Shown here in pieces: positions 1-5,631 of a stretch of 5,836 nt of DNA. The stretch is from Hyphomicrobiales bacterium (lineage in GTDB: Bacteria; Pseudomonadota; Alphaproteobacteria; Rhizobiales; Aestuariivirgaceae), in contig JANXRO010000043.1 of the NCBI GenBank assembly GCA_025356765.1, forward strand, positions 1 to 5,836, read 5' to 3'. Numbering within the stretch: the first letter of the stretch is position 1; each line of letters opens with the position of its first letter. The notes beneath the pieces were generated by a model that worked only from the letters and a program-made list of their open reading frames with translations, was not told the DNA's origin and searched no databases. A program made the translations under genes and the position numbers.

Positions 1-489
1 GCGGGCATCACTGGCAAATCATCACGGCTGGTGGATGCGCCTCTTGAGGTTATACGCCAGACGATCAACATTAATTTGATGGGTGCCATTTACGTTTCGC
101 GTGAAGCTGTCAAGCGCATGTCCACCCGACTTGGCGGCCAAGGCGGCGTGATTGTAAACGTTTCGTCTGCGGCGGCTTTGAATGGCAGCCCCGGCGAATA
201 TGTTTGGTATGCTGCTTCAAAAGGCGGAGTGGAAAGCTTAACCTTTGGGCTCGCCAGAGAAGTTGCCGAAGAGGGAATTCGTGTGAATGCTGTTGTGCCC
301 GGCATGATTGATACAGAAATCCACGAGCGTTCAACTGGTGATCAAGCGCGTGTTGAACGCATTCGCCCTACAATTCCCATGAAGCGCATTGGCAAAGCCC
401 ACGAAATTGCACAGGCCATTTTGTTTCTGCTCAGTGAAAAATCATCTTATGTAACAGGCACAACCTTGCGCGTTTCAGGAGGTCGATAA
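1..489 (+). CDS. SDR-family oxidoreductase, YgfF-like (5' end outside window)
   Basis: Short-chain dehydrogenase/reductase, a cytosolic NAD(P)-dependent oxidoreductase; the substrate cannot be read from the sequence. The frame is open from base 1, so the N-terminal Rossmann part with the glycine-rich cofactor loop lies upstream. The 162 visible codons start inside the NNAG motif (AGI at codons 1-3). They carry the structural Asn in ININLMG (codons 22-28), the serine pair of VNVSS (53-56), the catalytic YxxxK as YAASK (70-74), the RVNAVVPGMIDTEIH segment (94-108) and a C-terminal VTGTTLRVSGGR. SPGEYVWYAASK and the PGMIDTEIH region closely recall E. coli YgfF and related glucose-1-dehydrogenase-like SDRs. 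The GTG at 31 is an internal valine, not the start. The stop overlaps the hisF start by one base (TAATG), and the hisF Shine-Dalgarno lies in the last codons of this gene, so the two are co-translated. SDR membership is secure; the YgfF subgroup is from memory. Confidence 0.93.
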   Translation, partial: AGITGKSSRLVDAPLEVIRQTININLMGAIYVSREAVKRMSTRLGGQGGVIVNVSSAAALNGSPGEYVWYAASKGGVESLTFGLAREVAEEGIRVNAVVPGMIDTEIHERSTGDQARVERIRPTIPMKRIGKAHEIAQAILFLLSEKSSYVTGTTLRVSGGR

Positions 490-1253
490 TGTTGAAAATG
501 CGGGTGATCCCCTGTCTTGATGTAAAAGACGGGCGCGTTGTTAAGGGCGTAAATTTTGTTGATCTGCGCGATGCAGGAGACCCGGTTGAAGCAGCGCGCG
601 CCTATGATGCAGCGGGTGCTGATGAGCTTTGTTTTTTAGATATTACGGCGACGCATGAAAACCGCGGCCAGTTGTTTGATGTTGTCAAACGCACGGCAGA
701 GGCCTGTTTCATGCCGCTGACTGTGGGTGGCGGGGTACGCAAGGTTGAAGATATTCGCCAATTGCTTTTGTCGGGTGCTGACAAAGTTTCAATCAACTCC
801 GCAGCAGTGGCCAATCCAGACTTTGTCAAAGAAGCCGCTGAAAAATTTGGTTCGCAATGTATTGTTGTGGCCATTGATGCCAAGGAAACTGCGCCTGGCA
901 AATTTGAAATTTTCACCCATGGTGGCCGCCAAGCAACGGACATTGATGCCGTGGATTTTGCAAGGCGCATTGCAAGTTTGGGGGCCGGTGAAATTTTACT
1001 GACATCGATGGATCGTGATGGAACAGGCAAGGGTTTTAACCTAGCCCTAACGCGCGCGGTGGCCGATGCCGTTGCAATTCCCGTTATTGCATCGGGCGGT
1101 GTTGGCACGCTTGATCATCTTGTCGAAGGCATTCGCGATGGCCATGCCACTGCGGTTTTAGCAGCTTCCATTTTTCATTTTGGAACGTTCACCATTGGCC
1201 AAGCAAAGGCGCATATGGCCAAGGCTGGCCTTGCGATGAGGATTACGGCATGA
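489..1253 (+). CDS. hisF: Imidazole glycerol phosphate synthase, cyclase subunit HisF
   Basis: Cyclase subunit of imidazole glycerol phosphate synthase in histidine biosynthesis. It uses ammonia delivered by the HisH glutaminase to convert PRFAR into imidazole glycerol phosphate plus AICAR, which feeds purine synthesis. The 254 residues match the usual family length and form a complete (beta/alpha)8 barrel. The two catalytic aspartates are at the expected places: Asp11 in VIPCLDVKDGRVVKG and Asp130 in VVAIDAKE. Phosphate-binding loops are visible as TVGGGVR (78-84) and ASGGVG (201-206), and TSMDRDGTGKG (172-182) is also characteristic. The ATG is preceded by a perfect AGGAGGT at 477-483 with a 5-base spacer. 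The gene is coupled to the SDR upstream and overlaps hisE by 4 bases (ATGA). The partner hisH and also hisA are not in the window; they may lie upstream of the SDR. Confidence 0.98.
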   Translation: MLKMRVIPCLDVKDGRVVKGVNFVDLRDAGDPVEAARAYDAAGADELCFLDITATHENRGQLFDVVKRTAEACFMPLTVGGGVRKVEDIRQLLLSGADKVSINSAAVANPDFVKEAAEKFGSQCIVVAIDAKETAPGKFEIFTHGGRQATDIDAVDFARRIASLGAGEILLTSMDRDGTGKGFNLALTRAVADAVAIPVIASGGVGTLDHLVEGIRDGHATAVLAASIFHFGTFTIGQAKAHMAKAGLAMRITA

Positions 1254-1564
1254 ACACCTTGGAAAAACTGGCCGCAATAATTGCATCGCGCCAAGGCAAG
1301 CCGACTGATACTTCATACACGGCCAAGCTTTTAAACAGCGGCGCAGAAAAATGTGCCAAGAAATTTGGTGAAGAAGCTTTTGAATTGGCGATGGCTTCTG
1401 TTTTGGGCAACAAAGCCAACATTAGTAATGAAGCAGCGGATGTGTTGTATCATCTTCTGGTGTTGCTGCAATCTTCGGATGTTCCGCTTTCCGATGTGAT
1501 GGCAGTTTTAGAAAAACGTGAAGGCACTTCGGGCCTTGTTGAAAAAGCCAATCGCAATGGTTGA
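1250..1564 (+). CDS. hisE: Phosphoribosyl-ATP pyrophosphatase HisE
   Basis: Hydrolyses phosphoribosyl-ATP to phosphoribosyl-AMP and pyrophosphate, the second step of histidine synthesis. The 104-residue protein is a stand-alone HisE of the all-alpha MazG-like NTP pyrophosphatase fold, not a HisI-HisE fusion. The metal-binding acidic positions are visible: Glu41, Glu42 and Glu45 in KKFGEEAFELAMA, and Glu61 and Asp64 in NEAADVLYHLLVLL. SYTAKLL (22-28) and VLEKREGTSGLVEKA near the C-terminus are also family-typical. The start overlaps the hisF stop (ATGA) and has a GAGGA at 1238-1242 with a 7-base spacer. The 3' end overlaps coaA by 8 bases. A separate HisI cyclohydrolase must be encoded elsewhere. 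Confidence 0.97.
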   Translation: MNTLEKLAAIIASRQGKPTDTSYTAKLLNSGAEKCAKKFGEEAFELAMASVLGNKANISNEAADVLYHLLVLLQSSDVPLSDVMAVLEKREGTSGLVEKANRNG

Positions 1565-2519
1565 TATTGAAGAGGATCTCGCCAGAGAGGTCTCCCCATT
1601 CAGGCGTTTTGGGCGCGATGAATGGGCCGCTTTGCGCGAAGATACGCCGATGACTTTGACTGTTGCTGATCTTGATGAGTTGCGCAGTTTGAATGACCGG
1701 ATTGATCTTGATGAGGTTGAGGCAATTTATCTGCCGCTTTCGCGCCTGCTCAATCTTTATGTGCAAGCCAGCCAAAAATTGTTCAACGCGTCCAACATGT
1801 TTCTTCATCGGCATGATTTGAAAGTGCCTTATGTGATTGGTGTTGCGGGCAGTGTGGCTGGTGGCAAAAGTACAACGGCGCGGATTTTGCGTCGGCTGCT
1901 TTCCCGCTGGCCATCAACGCCGAAGGTTGATCTTGTCACCACAGATGGTTTTTTGTTGCCCAATAGTATTTTGGAACGCGATGGTTTGATGGGGCGCAAA
2001 GGCTTTCCCGAAAGCTATGACCTTCCGAACATCTTGCGCTTTATGTCTCAGATAAAATCAGGTGAACCTGATGTTGAAGCGCCACTTTATTCGCATTTAA
2101 CTTATGATGTGTTGCACGGAAAATCGCAGTTGATTGACCAGCCGGATATTTTAATTGTTGAAGGCATCAATGTTTTGCAAACAGGCCGCCCGCCGCGTGA
2201 TGGCCGAGGTATTCCCAACACATCAGACTTTTTTGATTTTTCGATTTTTATTGACGCCGATGAACCAGATTTACGCAGCTGGTATATTGAGCGGTTTTTC
2301 ACCTTGCGCAATGGCGCGTTTAAAGATCCAAAATCATATTTCCATCGCTATGCTTCTTTAAGTGATGACGAGGCACGAAAAGTTGCCACACGAATCTGGG
2401 AAACAATAAATCTGGTGAACTTGCGCGATAATATTATTCCCACGCGGCCGCGCGCAGATTTAGTTTTGCGCAAAGGTTCTGATCACAAAGTAAGATCGGT
2501 ATTTTTACGCAAGTTATAA
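1557..2519 (+). CDS. coaA: Type I pantothenate kinase CoaA
   Basis: Phosphorylates pantothenate with ATP to 4'-phosphopantothenate, the first and usually rate-limiting step of CoA synthesis. The 320 residues compare with 316 in E. coli and align end to end. Landmarks are FRRFGRDEWAALR (15-27), IYLPLSRLLNLYV (57-69), the Walker A loop GSVAGGKST (98-106, Lys104), the LVTTDGFLLPN strand (126-136), KGFPESYD (148-155), PLYSHLTYDV (176-185), DILIVEGINVLQ (197-208) and NIIPTRPRADLVL (292-304). Arg109 and His180 match E. coli Arg106 and His177, which take part in feedback inhibition by CoA; the position of E. coli Phe247 is Leu250 here. The ATG at 1557 is preferred over an in-frame GTG at 1518 because it gives the family length and N-terminus; the GTG would lie deep inside hisE. 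There is no clear Shine-Dalgarno, so translation probably depends on coupling to hisE. hisE-coaA adjacency is common in alphaproteobacteria. Confidence 0.97.
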   Translation: MVDIEEDLAREVSPFRRFGRDEWAALREDTPMTLTVADLDELRSLNDRIDLDEVEAIYLPLSRLLNLYVQASQKLFNASNMFLHRHDLKVPYVIGVAGSVAGGKSTTARILRRLLSRWPSTPKVDLVTTDGFLLPNSILERDGLMGRKGFPESYDLPNILRFMSQIKSGEPDVEAPLYSHLTYDVLHGKSQLIDQPDILIVEGINVLQTGRPPRDGRGIPNTSDFFDFSIFIDADEPDLRSWYIERFFTLRNGAFKDPKSYFHRYASLSDDEARKVATRIWETINLVNLRDNIIPTRPRADLVLRKGSDHKVRSVFLRKL

Positions 2520-2520
2520 T

Positions 2521-2949
2521 TTAACTCACAAATCTCGATTTCACTTTTTTTACCAAATCATCGCGCACATCGCGGTAAGCATCCAATATCTGGCTGCGGC
2601 TGCCTTGGGTTTGAGATGGATCAGCTATTTTCCAATTCTCAATATCCAAAGCCAGGCTGGTGCCCAAATGTTTGGCTTTGTTTTCAGCCTCGGGCGACAG
2701 CGTAATCAACACATCAAAAACGGAATCTTCTAAATCTTCAAAACTGTGCGGCCGGTGGGCTTTGATGTCGATGCCAATTTCATCCATCACCATGCCGACA
2801 AACGGATCAGGATCGCCCGCCGCAATTCCGGCAGAGGCCACATAGATTTTATGCCCGCAATAGTGATGCAAGATTGCCGCCGCCATGGGCGAGCGAATTG
2901 CATTTAAAGTGCAAGCAAATAAAACGGCGCTGGGCAATTTGATATTCAT
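2521..2949 (-). CDS. Low-molecular-weight protein tyrosine phosphatase family protein
   Basis: Small cytosolic phosphatase of the LMW-PTP/arsenate-reductase fold, 142 residues, the usual size. The catalytic P-loop CX5R-S is CTLNAIRS (Cys13, Arg19, Ser20), close to the N-terminus after a short beta strand (AVLFAC). The general-acid Asp is probably Asp110 in the IADPSQ segment (108-113). The P-loop reads C-T-L-N rather than the classic C-L-G-N, so it belongs to a variant subfamily and its substrate (phosphotyrosine, arsenate or other) is unknown. It is the last gene of the murA-led operon. Its ATG begins one base after the UPF0262 stop, with GAGGG about 9 bases upstream. In Rhizobiales a similar gene usually follows UPF0262, commonly with infA next, so the context supports a conserved housekeeping role. 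infA is not downstream here; coaA converges instead. Confidence 0.88.
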   Translation of the reverse strand: MNIKLPSAVLFACTLNAIRSPMAAAILHHYCGHKIYVASAGIAAGDPDPFVGMVMDEIGIDIKAHRPHSFEDLEDSVFDVLITLSPEAENKAKHLGTSLALDIENWKIADPSQTQGSRSQILDAYRDVRDDLVKKVKSRFVS

Positions 2950-2950
2950 C

Positions 2951-3436
2951 TCAGCTTGCCCTCGCGGTTAAGGCACACACCAGGGTGAACAGCCTTCGCG
3001 CCGTATCAAAATCCATTTCAACTTTGCCGTTGAACCGCGTCTGCAAAATTTCACTTCCCTCGTTGTGAATGGCGCGACGGGCCATATCAATCGCCTCGAT
3101 GGCTTGCGGGTTCGATGCTTTCACCGCCATGTTATAACTGTCACAGATTTGGAAATAATCTTTCACCACACGGCGAAACGGCCCGAGGCCTAGCGCAAAA
3201 ATGTGCAATGGCTCATTGGCCATATTTGAAATTTGAAACACCAAGCGTTGATCTTGCGAGGCCAGATGCAAATTATAAGGACCTTTAGGGCCGCCGCTGA
3301 GCGCAAAATTATTGGCTTCAATCAAATCGCGAATGGCAACATCCCGATCATGTTGAAATTCACTGCTGATTGAAGCAGCAAGATTGTTGTCAATCGTAAT
3401 GCCAATCAATCTTTCGTTTGAAACTTGCACAATCAA
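2951..3436 (-). CDS. UPF0262 family protein, function unknown
   Basis: Conserved small cytosolic protein of the alphaproteobacterial UPF0262 family. It has 161 residues, no signal peptide and no membrane segment. Family hallmarks are RDVAIRDLIEANNF (31-44), GPYNLHL (52-58), the highly conserved LGPFRRVVKDYFQICDSY (84-101), IEAIDMARRAIHNEG (113-127) and MDFDTARRLFTLVCAL (141-156). No biochemical function is established, and I see no catalytic motif. The start is unusual: there is no ATG. The first possibility is TTG at 3434-3436, overlapping the DUF2948 stop (TTGA); the second is GTG at 3428-3430, two codons later. Both give the expected N-terminal length, so the choice is open. Translation is evidently coupled to the upstream gene. 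Family assignment is strong; function is unknown. Confidence 0.92.
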   Translation of the reverse strand: MIVQVSNERLIGITIDNNLAASISSEFQHDRDVAIRDLIEANNFALSGGPKGPYNLHLASQDQRLVFQISNMANEPLHIFALGLGPFRRVVKDYFQICDSYNMAVKASNPQAIEAIDMARRAIHNEGSEILQTRFNGKVEMDFDTARRLFTLVCALTARAS

Positions 3437-3846
3437 TCCGCGTGCTTTGGAATAATGTCAGTGCCCCAAGTGCCACCCAAATCCGACAATGTTGCATTCA
3501 CACAGGAAACAATCAGCTTGATTTGAATTCCCGCAGAATAGTTCAACGTGACGATGCCTGAAAGCGCATCGGCCTTTTTAAAGGTGATGGCTAACAGGGA
3601 TAACACCGCGTTTTTTTCAACTCTATCGAGCCCGCTGGTTTTCACTTCCGTGACATCATCAAAATGCAAGCCAGCGCGGCGGCGTTGTTTTTCAGGTGTT
3701 GCATCCCATGCAAAGCGATTGGCCACAAGTGCAAAACGCCTGCGCTTTTTGTCGAAGCTTAAGTCCGCCCGCTTCATCAACGCGTCTTGCATTTGCGCTG
3801 AAATAACAGCCAAATCTGCTTCGTCAACCGCTGTTAATCGCAGCAT
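3433..3846 (-). CDS. DUF2948 family protein, function unknown
   Basis: Conserved alphaproteobacterial protein of 137 residues, soluble, without a signal peptide or membrane segment. It matches the DUF2948 pattern: LRLTAVDEADLAVISAQMQD at 2-21, then KRRRFALVANRFAWD (34-48), RRRAGLHFDDVTEV (56-69), VLSLLAITF (81-89), a beta-rich LNYSAGIQIKLIVSCVNATLSDLG (split 101-112 and 113-124) and IIPKHAD at the end. The open frame extends back into murA to 3978, but the extension is the antisense-free overlap of murA codons and is not family-like. The ATG at 3844-3846 starts 4 bases after the murA stop and gives the family N-terminus. An alternative ATG at 3874-3876 would add 10 residues and overlap murA. 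The role is unknown. Its constant place after murA suggests a link to envelope or housekeeping functions, but that is inference. Confidence 0.88.
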   Translation of the reverse strand: MLRLTAVDEADLAVISAQMQDALMKRADLSFDKKRRRFALVANRFAWDATPEKQRRRAGLHFDDVTEVKTSGLDRVEKNAVLSLLAITFKKADALSGIVTLNYSAGIQIKLIVSCVNATLSDLGGTWGTDIIPKHAD

Positions 3847-3850
3847 CCGC

Positions 3851-5143
3851 TCAAGCCCCTGCGATCCTTGAAACATCCGCACCAACGGCAGAAAGCTTGC
3901 CTTCCAAATCTTCAAAACCACGATCAAGATGATACACACGGTGCAACATCGTCTCACCCTCGGCCGCCAGTGCCGCAATCACCAAAGATACGGATGCGCG
4001 CAAATCTGTTGCCATCACATCAGCGCCTGTCAATTTGGCAACGCCGCGCACTTCGGCCATATCGCCATGCAAATGAATATCAGCGCCAAGGCGCACCAGC
4101 TCTTGCACATGCATGAAGCGGTTTTCAAAAATGGTTTCGCGAATGTGGCTTTTGCCCTTGGCCATGGTCATCAATCCCATGAACTGAGCCTGCAAATCTG
4201 TCGGGAAGCCGGGGTATGGATCGGTTGTCACATCAACCGGCAAAATGCCTGTGCCATTGCGCTTAATGCGCATACCTTCGTTGGTGCTGGTGACATCAAG
4301 GCCAGCGCGGCGCATGGTTAAGATCACATCGTCAAGTGTATCAGCACGCGCACCCCGCAAGGTTACATCGCCACCAGCCATGCCAACGGCCATGGCATAG
4401 GTGCCAGCTTCAATACGATCTGCCACAACGGTGTGTTCCGTGCCGTGCAGGCTTGTCACACCGGTGATGTTCAATGTGCGGGTGCCGATGCCTTCAATCT
4501 TGGCACCCATCTTCACCAGGCATTCGGCAACATCAGTGATTTCAGGTTCCATCGCCGCGTTTTCGATCGTGGTATCGCCCTTGGCCAAAACAGCGGCCAT
4601 CACCGCGGCATGGGTTGCGCCCACAGAAACTTTGGCGAATGAAATATGGCCGCCCTTCAATCCACCCTTGGCCTTGGCCAAAACATAGCCTTGTTCAATC
4701 ACACATTCAGCGCCCAATTTTTCAAAGGCCTGGATGTGCATGTCAACTGGCCGTGTGCCAATGGCGCAGCCGCCGGGCAGCGAAACCTTGGCTTCGCCCA
4801 TGCGGGCAATCAACGGGCCCAACACCCAGAAGGACGCGCGCATTTTTGAAACAAGTTCATAGGGTGCGGTTGTGTCGGTGATGGTTTTGGCGGAAATCTT
4901 CAAGGTTTCGCCAGCAGCACTGAGTTGGCCCACACGTTTTCCGGCGGTGGTGATATCAACACCGTGGTTTTGCAAAATGCGTTGCAGGCGCTGGGCATCC
5001 ACAAGGCGCGGCACGTTGTGCAAGGTTACGGTTTCAGGCGTAAGCAAAGGCACAATCATCAAGGGCAAGGCCGCGTTTTTGGCGCCCGAAATATCAATCA
5101 CGCCACTTAATTTATTGCCACCGCGAATGCGGATACGATCCAT
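3851..5143 (-). CDS. murA: UDP-N-acetylglucosamine 1-carboxyvinyltransferase MurA
   Basis: Transfers enolpyruvate from PEP to UDP-GlcNAc in the cytoplasm, the first committed step of peptidoglycan synthesis and the target of fosfomycin. The 430 residues form the two-domain EPT fold. With an offset of 11 from E. coli numbering until late in the protein, all key residues are present: Lys22 and Asn23 (SGAKNAALP), the catalytic Cys126 in LPGGCAIGTRPVDMHI (E. coli Cys115), Arg131 (Arg120), Asp316 in GFPTDLQAQ (Asp305), Arg382 in DLRASVSLV (Arg371) and Arg408 in HLDRGFEDL (Arg397). The active-site Cys is retained, so the enzyme should be fosfomycin-sensitive rather than carry the Cys-to-Asp change. 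The ATG has an AGAGGT Shine-Dalgarno with a 5-base spacer. It is the first gene of the minus-strand operon, and its leader contains a hairpin just upstream of the ribosome binding site. Confidence 0.98.
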   Translation of the reverse strand: MDRIRIRGGNKLSGVIDISGAKNAALPLMIVPLLTPETVTLHNVPRLVDAQRLQRILQNHGVDITTAGKRVGQLSAAGETLKISAKTITDTTAPYELVSKMRASFWVLGPLIARMGEAKVSLPGGCAIGTRPVDMHIQAFEKLGAECVIEQGYVLAKAKGGLKGGHISFAKVSVGATHAAVMAAVLAKGDTTIENAAMEPEITDVAECLVKMGAKIEGIGTRTLNITGVTSLHGTEHTVVADRIEAGTYAMAVGMAGGDVTLRGARADTLDDVILTMRRAGLDVTSTNEGMRIKRNGTGILPVDVTTDPYPGFPTDLQAQFMGLMTMAKGKSHIRETIFENRFMHVQELVRLGADIHLHGDMAEVRGVAKLTGADVMATDLRASVSLVIAALAAEGETMLHRVYHLDRGFEDLEGKLSAVGADVSRIAGA

Positions 5144-5158
5144 AAGTTACCTCTTTTG

Positions 5159-5176
5159 GGCAGATTCGATTCTGCC
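5159..5176 (-). promoter_or_regulatory. Hairpin with two abutting GANTC sites in the murA leader
   Basis: A perfect 6-bp inverted repeat, GGCAGA and TCTGCC, encloses a 6-base loop. The sequence inside and around the loop is GATTCGATTC (5163-5172), i.e. two GANTC sites side by side, the target of the alphaproteobacterial cell-cycle methylase CcrM. The hairpin ends about 9 bases before the murA Shine-Dalgarno. There is no T-run on either strand, so it is not an intrinsic terminator. It could be an operator, an RNA structure that affects translation, or a methylation-sensitive site. The structure is seen directly; any role is inference. Confidence 0.5.
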
Positions 5177-5205
5177 ATTCCTAAATGCTGCAGGGAGTGA
5201 AAGCC

Positions 5206-5233
5206 TCAATAGTGGCTGCCACCGCGAAATCAA
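5206..5233 (-). promoter_or_regulatory. Possible murA promoter
   Basis: On the minus strand, TTGATT (plus-strand 5228-5233) and TATTGA (5206-5211) are separated by 16 bases and lie about 60 bases upstream of the murA start. Both hexamers match the sigma-70-type consensus only in part. This is the best candidate I see in the right place; other A/T-rich hexamers further upstream, around 5330-5335, are possible. Confidence 0.25.
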
Positions 5234-5350
5234 CCTAGATTTTTGCATAGACCTAATGGCGGGATTGAGGCGGATAGGTGCTTTTTGGCCCAAGTTGCGT
5301 GGACGAATTTCGATTGTCTGAAATAAATTCTATAGATAGCAAAATAGTCC

Positions 5351-5379
5351 TTGACAGCGCACGGTCGAACCGTTATGTC
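5351..5379 (+). promoter_or_regulatory. Sigma-70-like promoter with a dyad in the spacer
   Basis: A perfect -35 hexamer TTGACA (5351-5356) is followed after 17 bases by TATGTC (5374-5379), a partial -10 match. The spacer contains the perfect inverted repeat ACGGT-CGA-ACCGT (5361-5373). It is flanked by a further imperfectly spaced pair, GACA (5353-5356) and TGTC (5376-5379). A symmetrical element lying between the -35 and -10 boxes is a typical repressor or autoregulator site. It points towards the gene at 5632, about 250 bases downstream. Promoter activity and regulation are inferred. Confidence 0.45.
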
Positions 5380-5631
5380 TCGGCATACTCCACCATTGGG
5401 TCAAAGTTTCAATTCCACTACCAACAAGTCTTGCAAGCCCACGAAGACAACGTTGGGGAGCGGGTCGAACTCGTTGAAAATGTGGAGAGAGATTTGTGTT
5501 ATCGCGGGAACACGATGCGTCTGCACGGGAGCCCCGCGGAAGTTGTGGAAGAAATACCTGTGGGGAACTGATTTAATTCAGCTAGCCCTTTAATCCAGAC
5601 TCTGCGACATTCCAGCGGTTTGGGGATCGAA

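Larger units (their letters stand above)
5144..5631. other. Divergent intergenic region between murA and a restriction-like gene
   Basis: About 490 bases without a gene I can assign. From the murA side it holds the murA ribosome binding site, the GANTC hairpin, a weak minus-strand promoter, a strong-looking plus-strand promoter with a dyad and a possible leader of about 245 bases. The octamer GGTCGAAC occurs at 5363-5370, inside the dyad, and again exactly 100 bases later at 5463-5470. The plus-strand frame 5278-5571 stays open for 97 codons and a minus-strand frame over 5400-5571 is also open, but neither has a recognisable motif or a good ribosome binding site. I see no tRNA, insertion sequence or terminator. 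Confidence 0.6.

Noticed and set aside
602..1108. Minus-strand 168-codon frame inside hisF
   Set aside because: It is a shadow of the well-supported hisF frame, with low-complexity Ser/Ala/Pro-rich content.
1518..1556. Upstream GTG start for coaA
   Set aside because: It lies inside hisE, lacks a Shine-Dalgarno and adds residues not seen in type I pantothenate kinases; the ATG at 1557 fits the family length.
2512..2526. Bidirectional terminator between coaA and the phosphatase gene
   Set aside because: The stem is only 5 A/T-rich pairs and the nearest T-run is about 19 bases away, inside the phosphatase gene.
3847..3978. Extended DUF2948 reading frame starting at 3978 with a hydrophobic N-terminus
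   Set aside because: It would overlap murA by over 120 bases, the extra residues are not family-like, and the ATG at 3844-3846 right after the murA stop gives the known N-terminus.
4401..4688. Plus-strand frames inside murA
   Set aside because: They are antisense shadows of an intact murA with all catalytic residues.
5159..5176. Intrinsic terminator at the murA leader hairpin
   Set aside because: No T-run follows the stem on either strand, and it sits just upstream of a ribosome binding site.
5361..5373. tRNA T-arm-like sequence (GGTTCGACC on the minus strand)
   Set aside because: No acceptor, anticodon or D-arm pairing around it; the symmetry is better explained as a promoter dyad.
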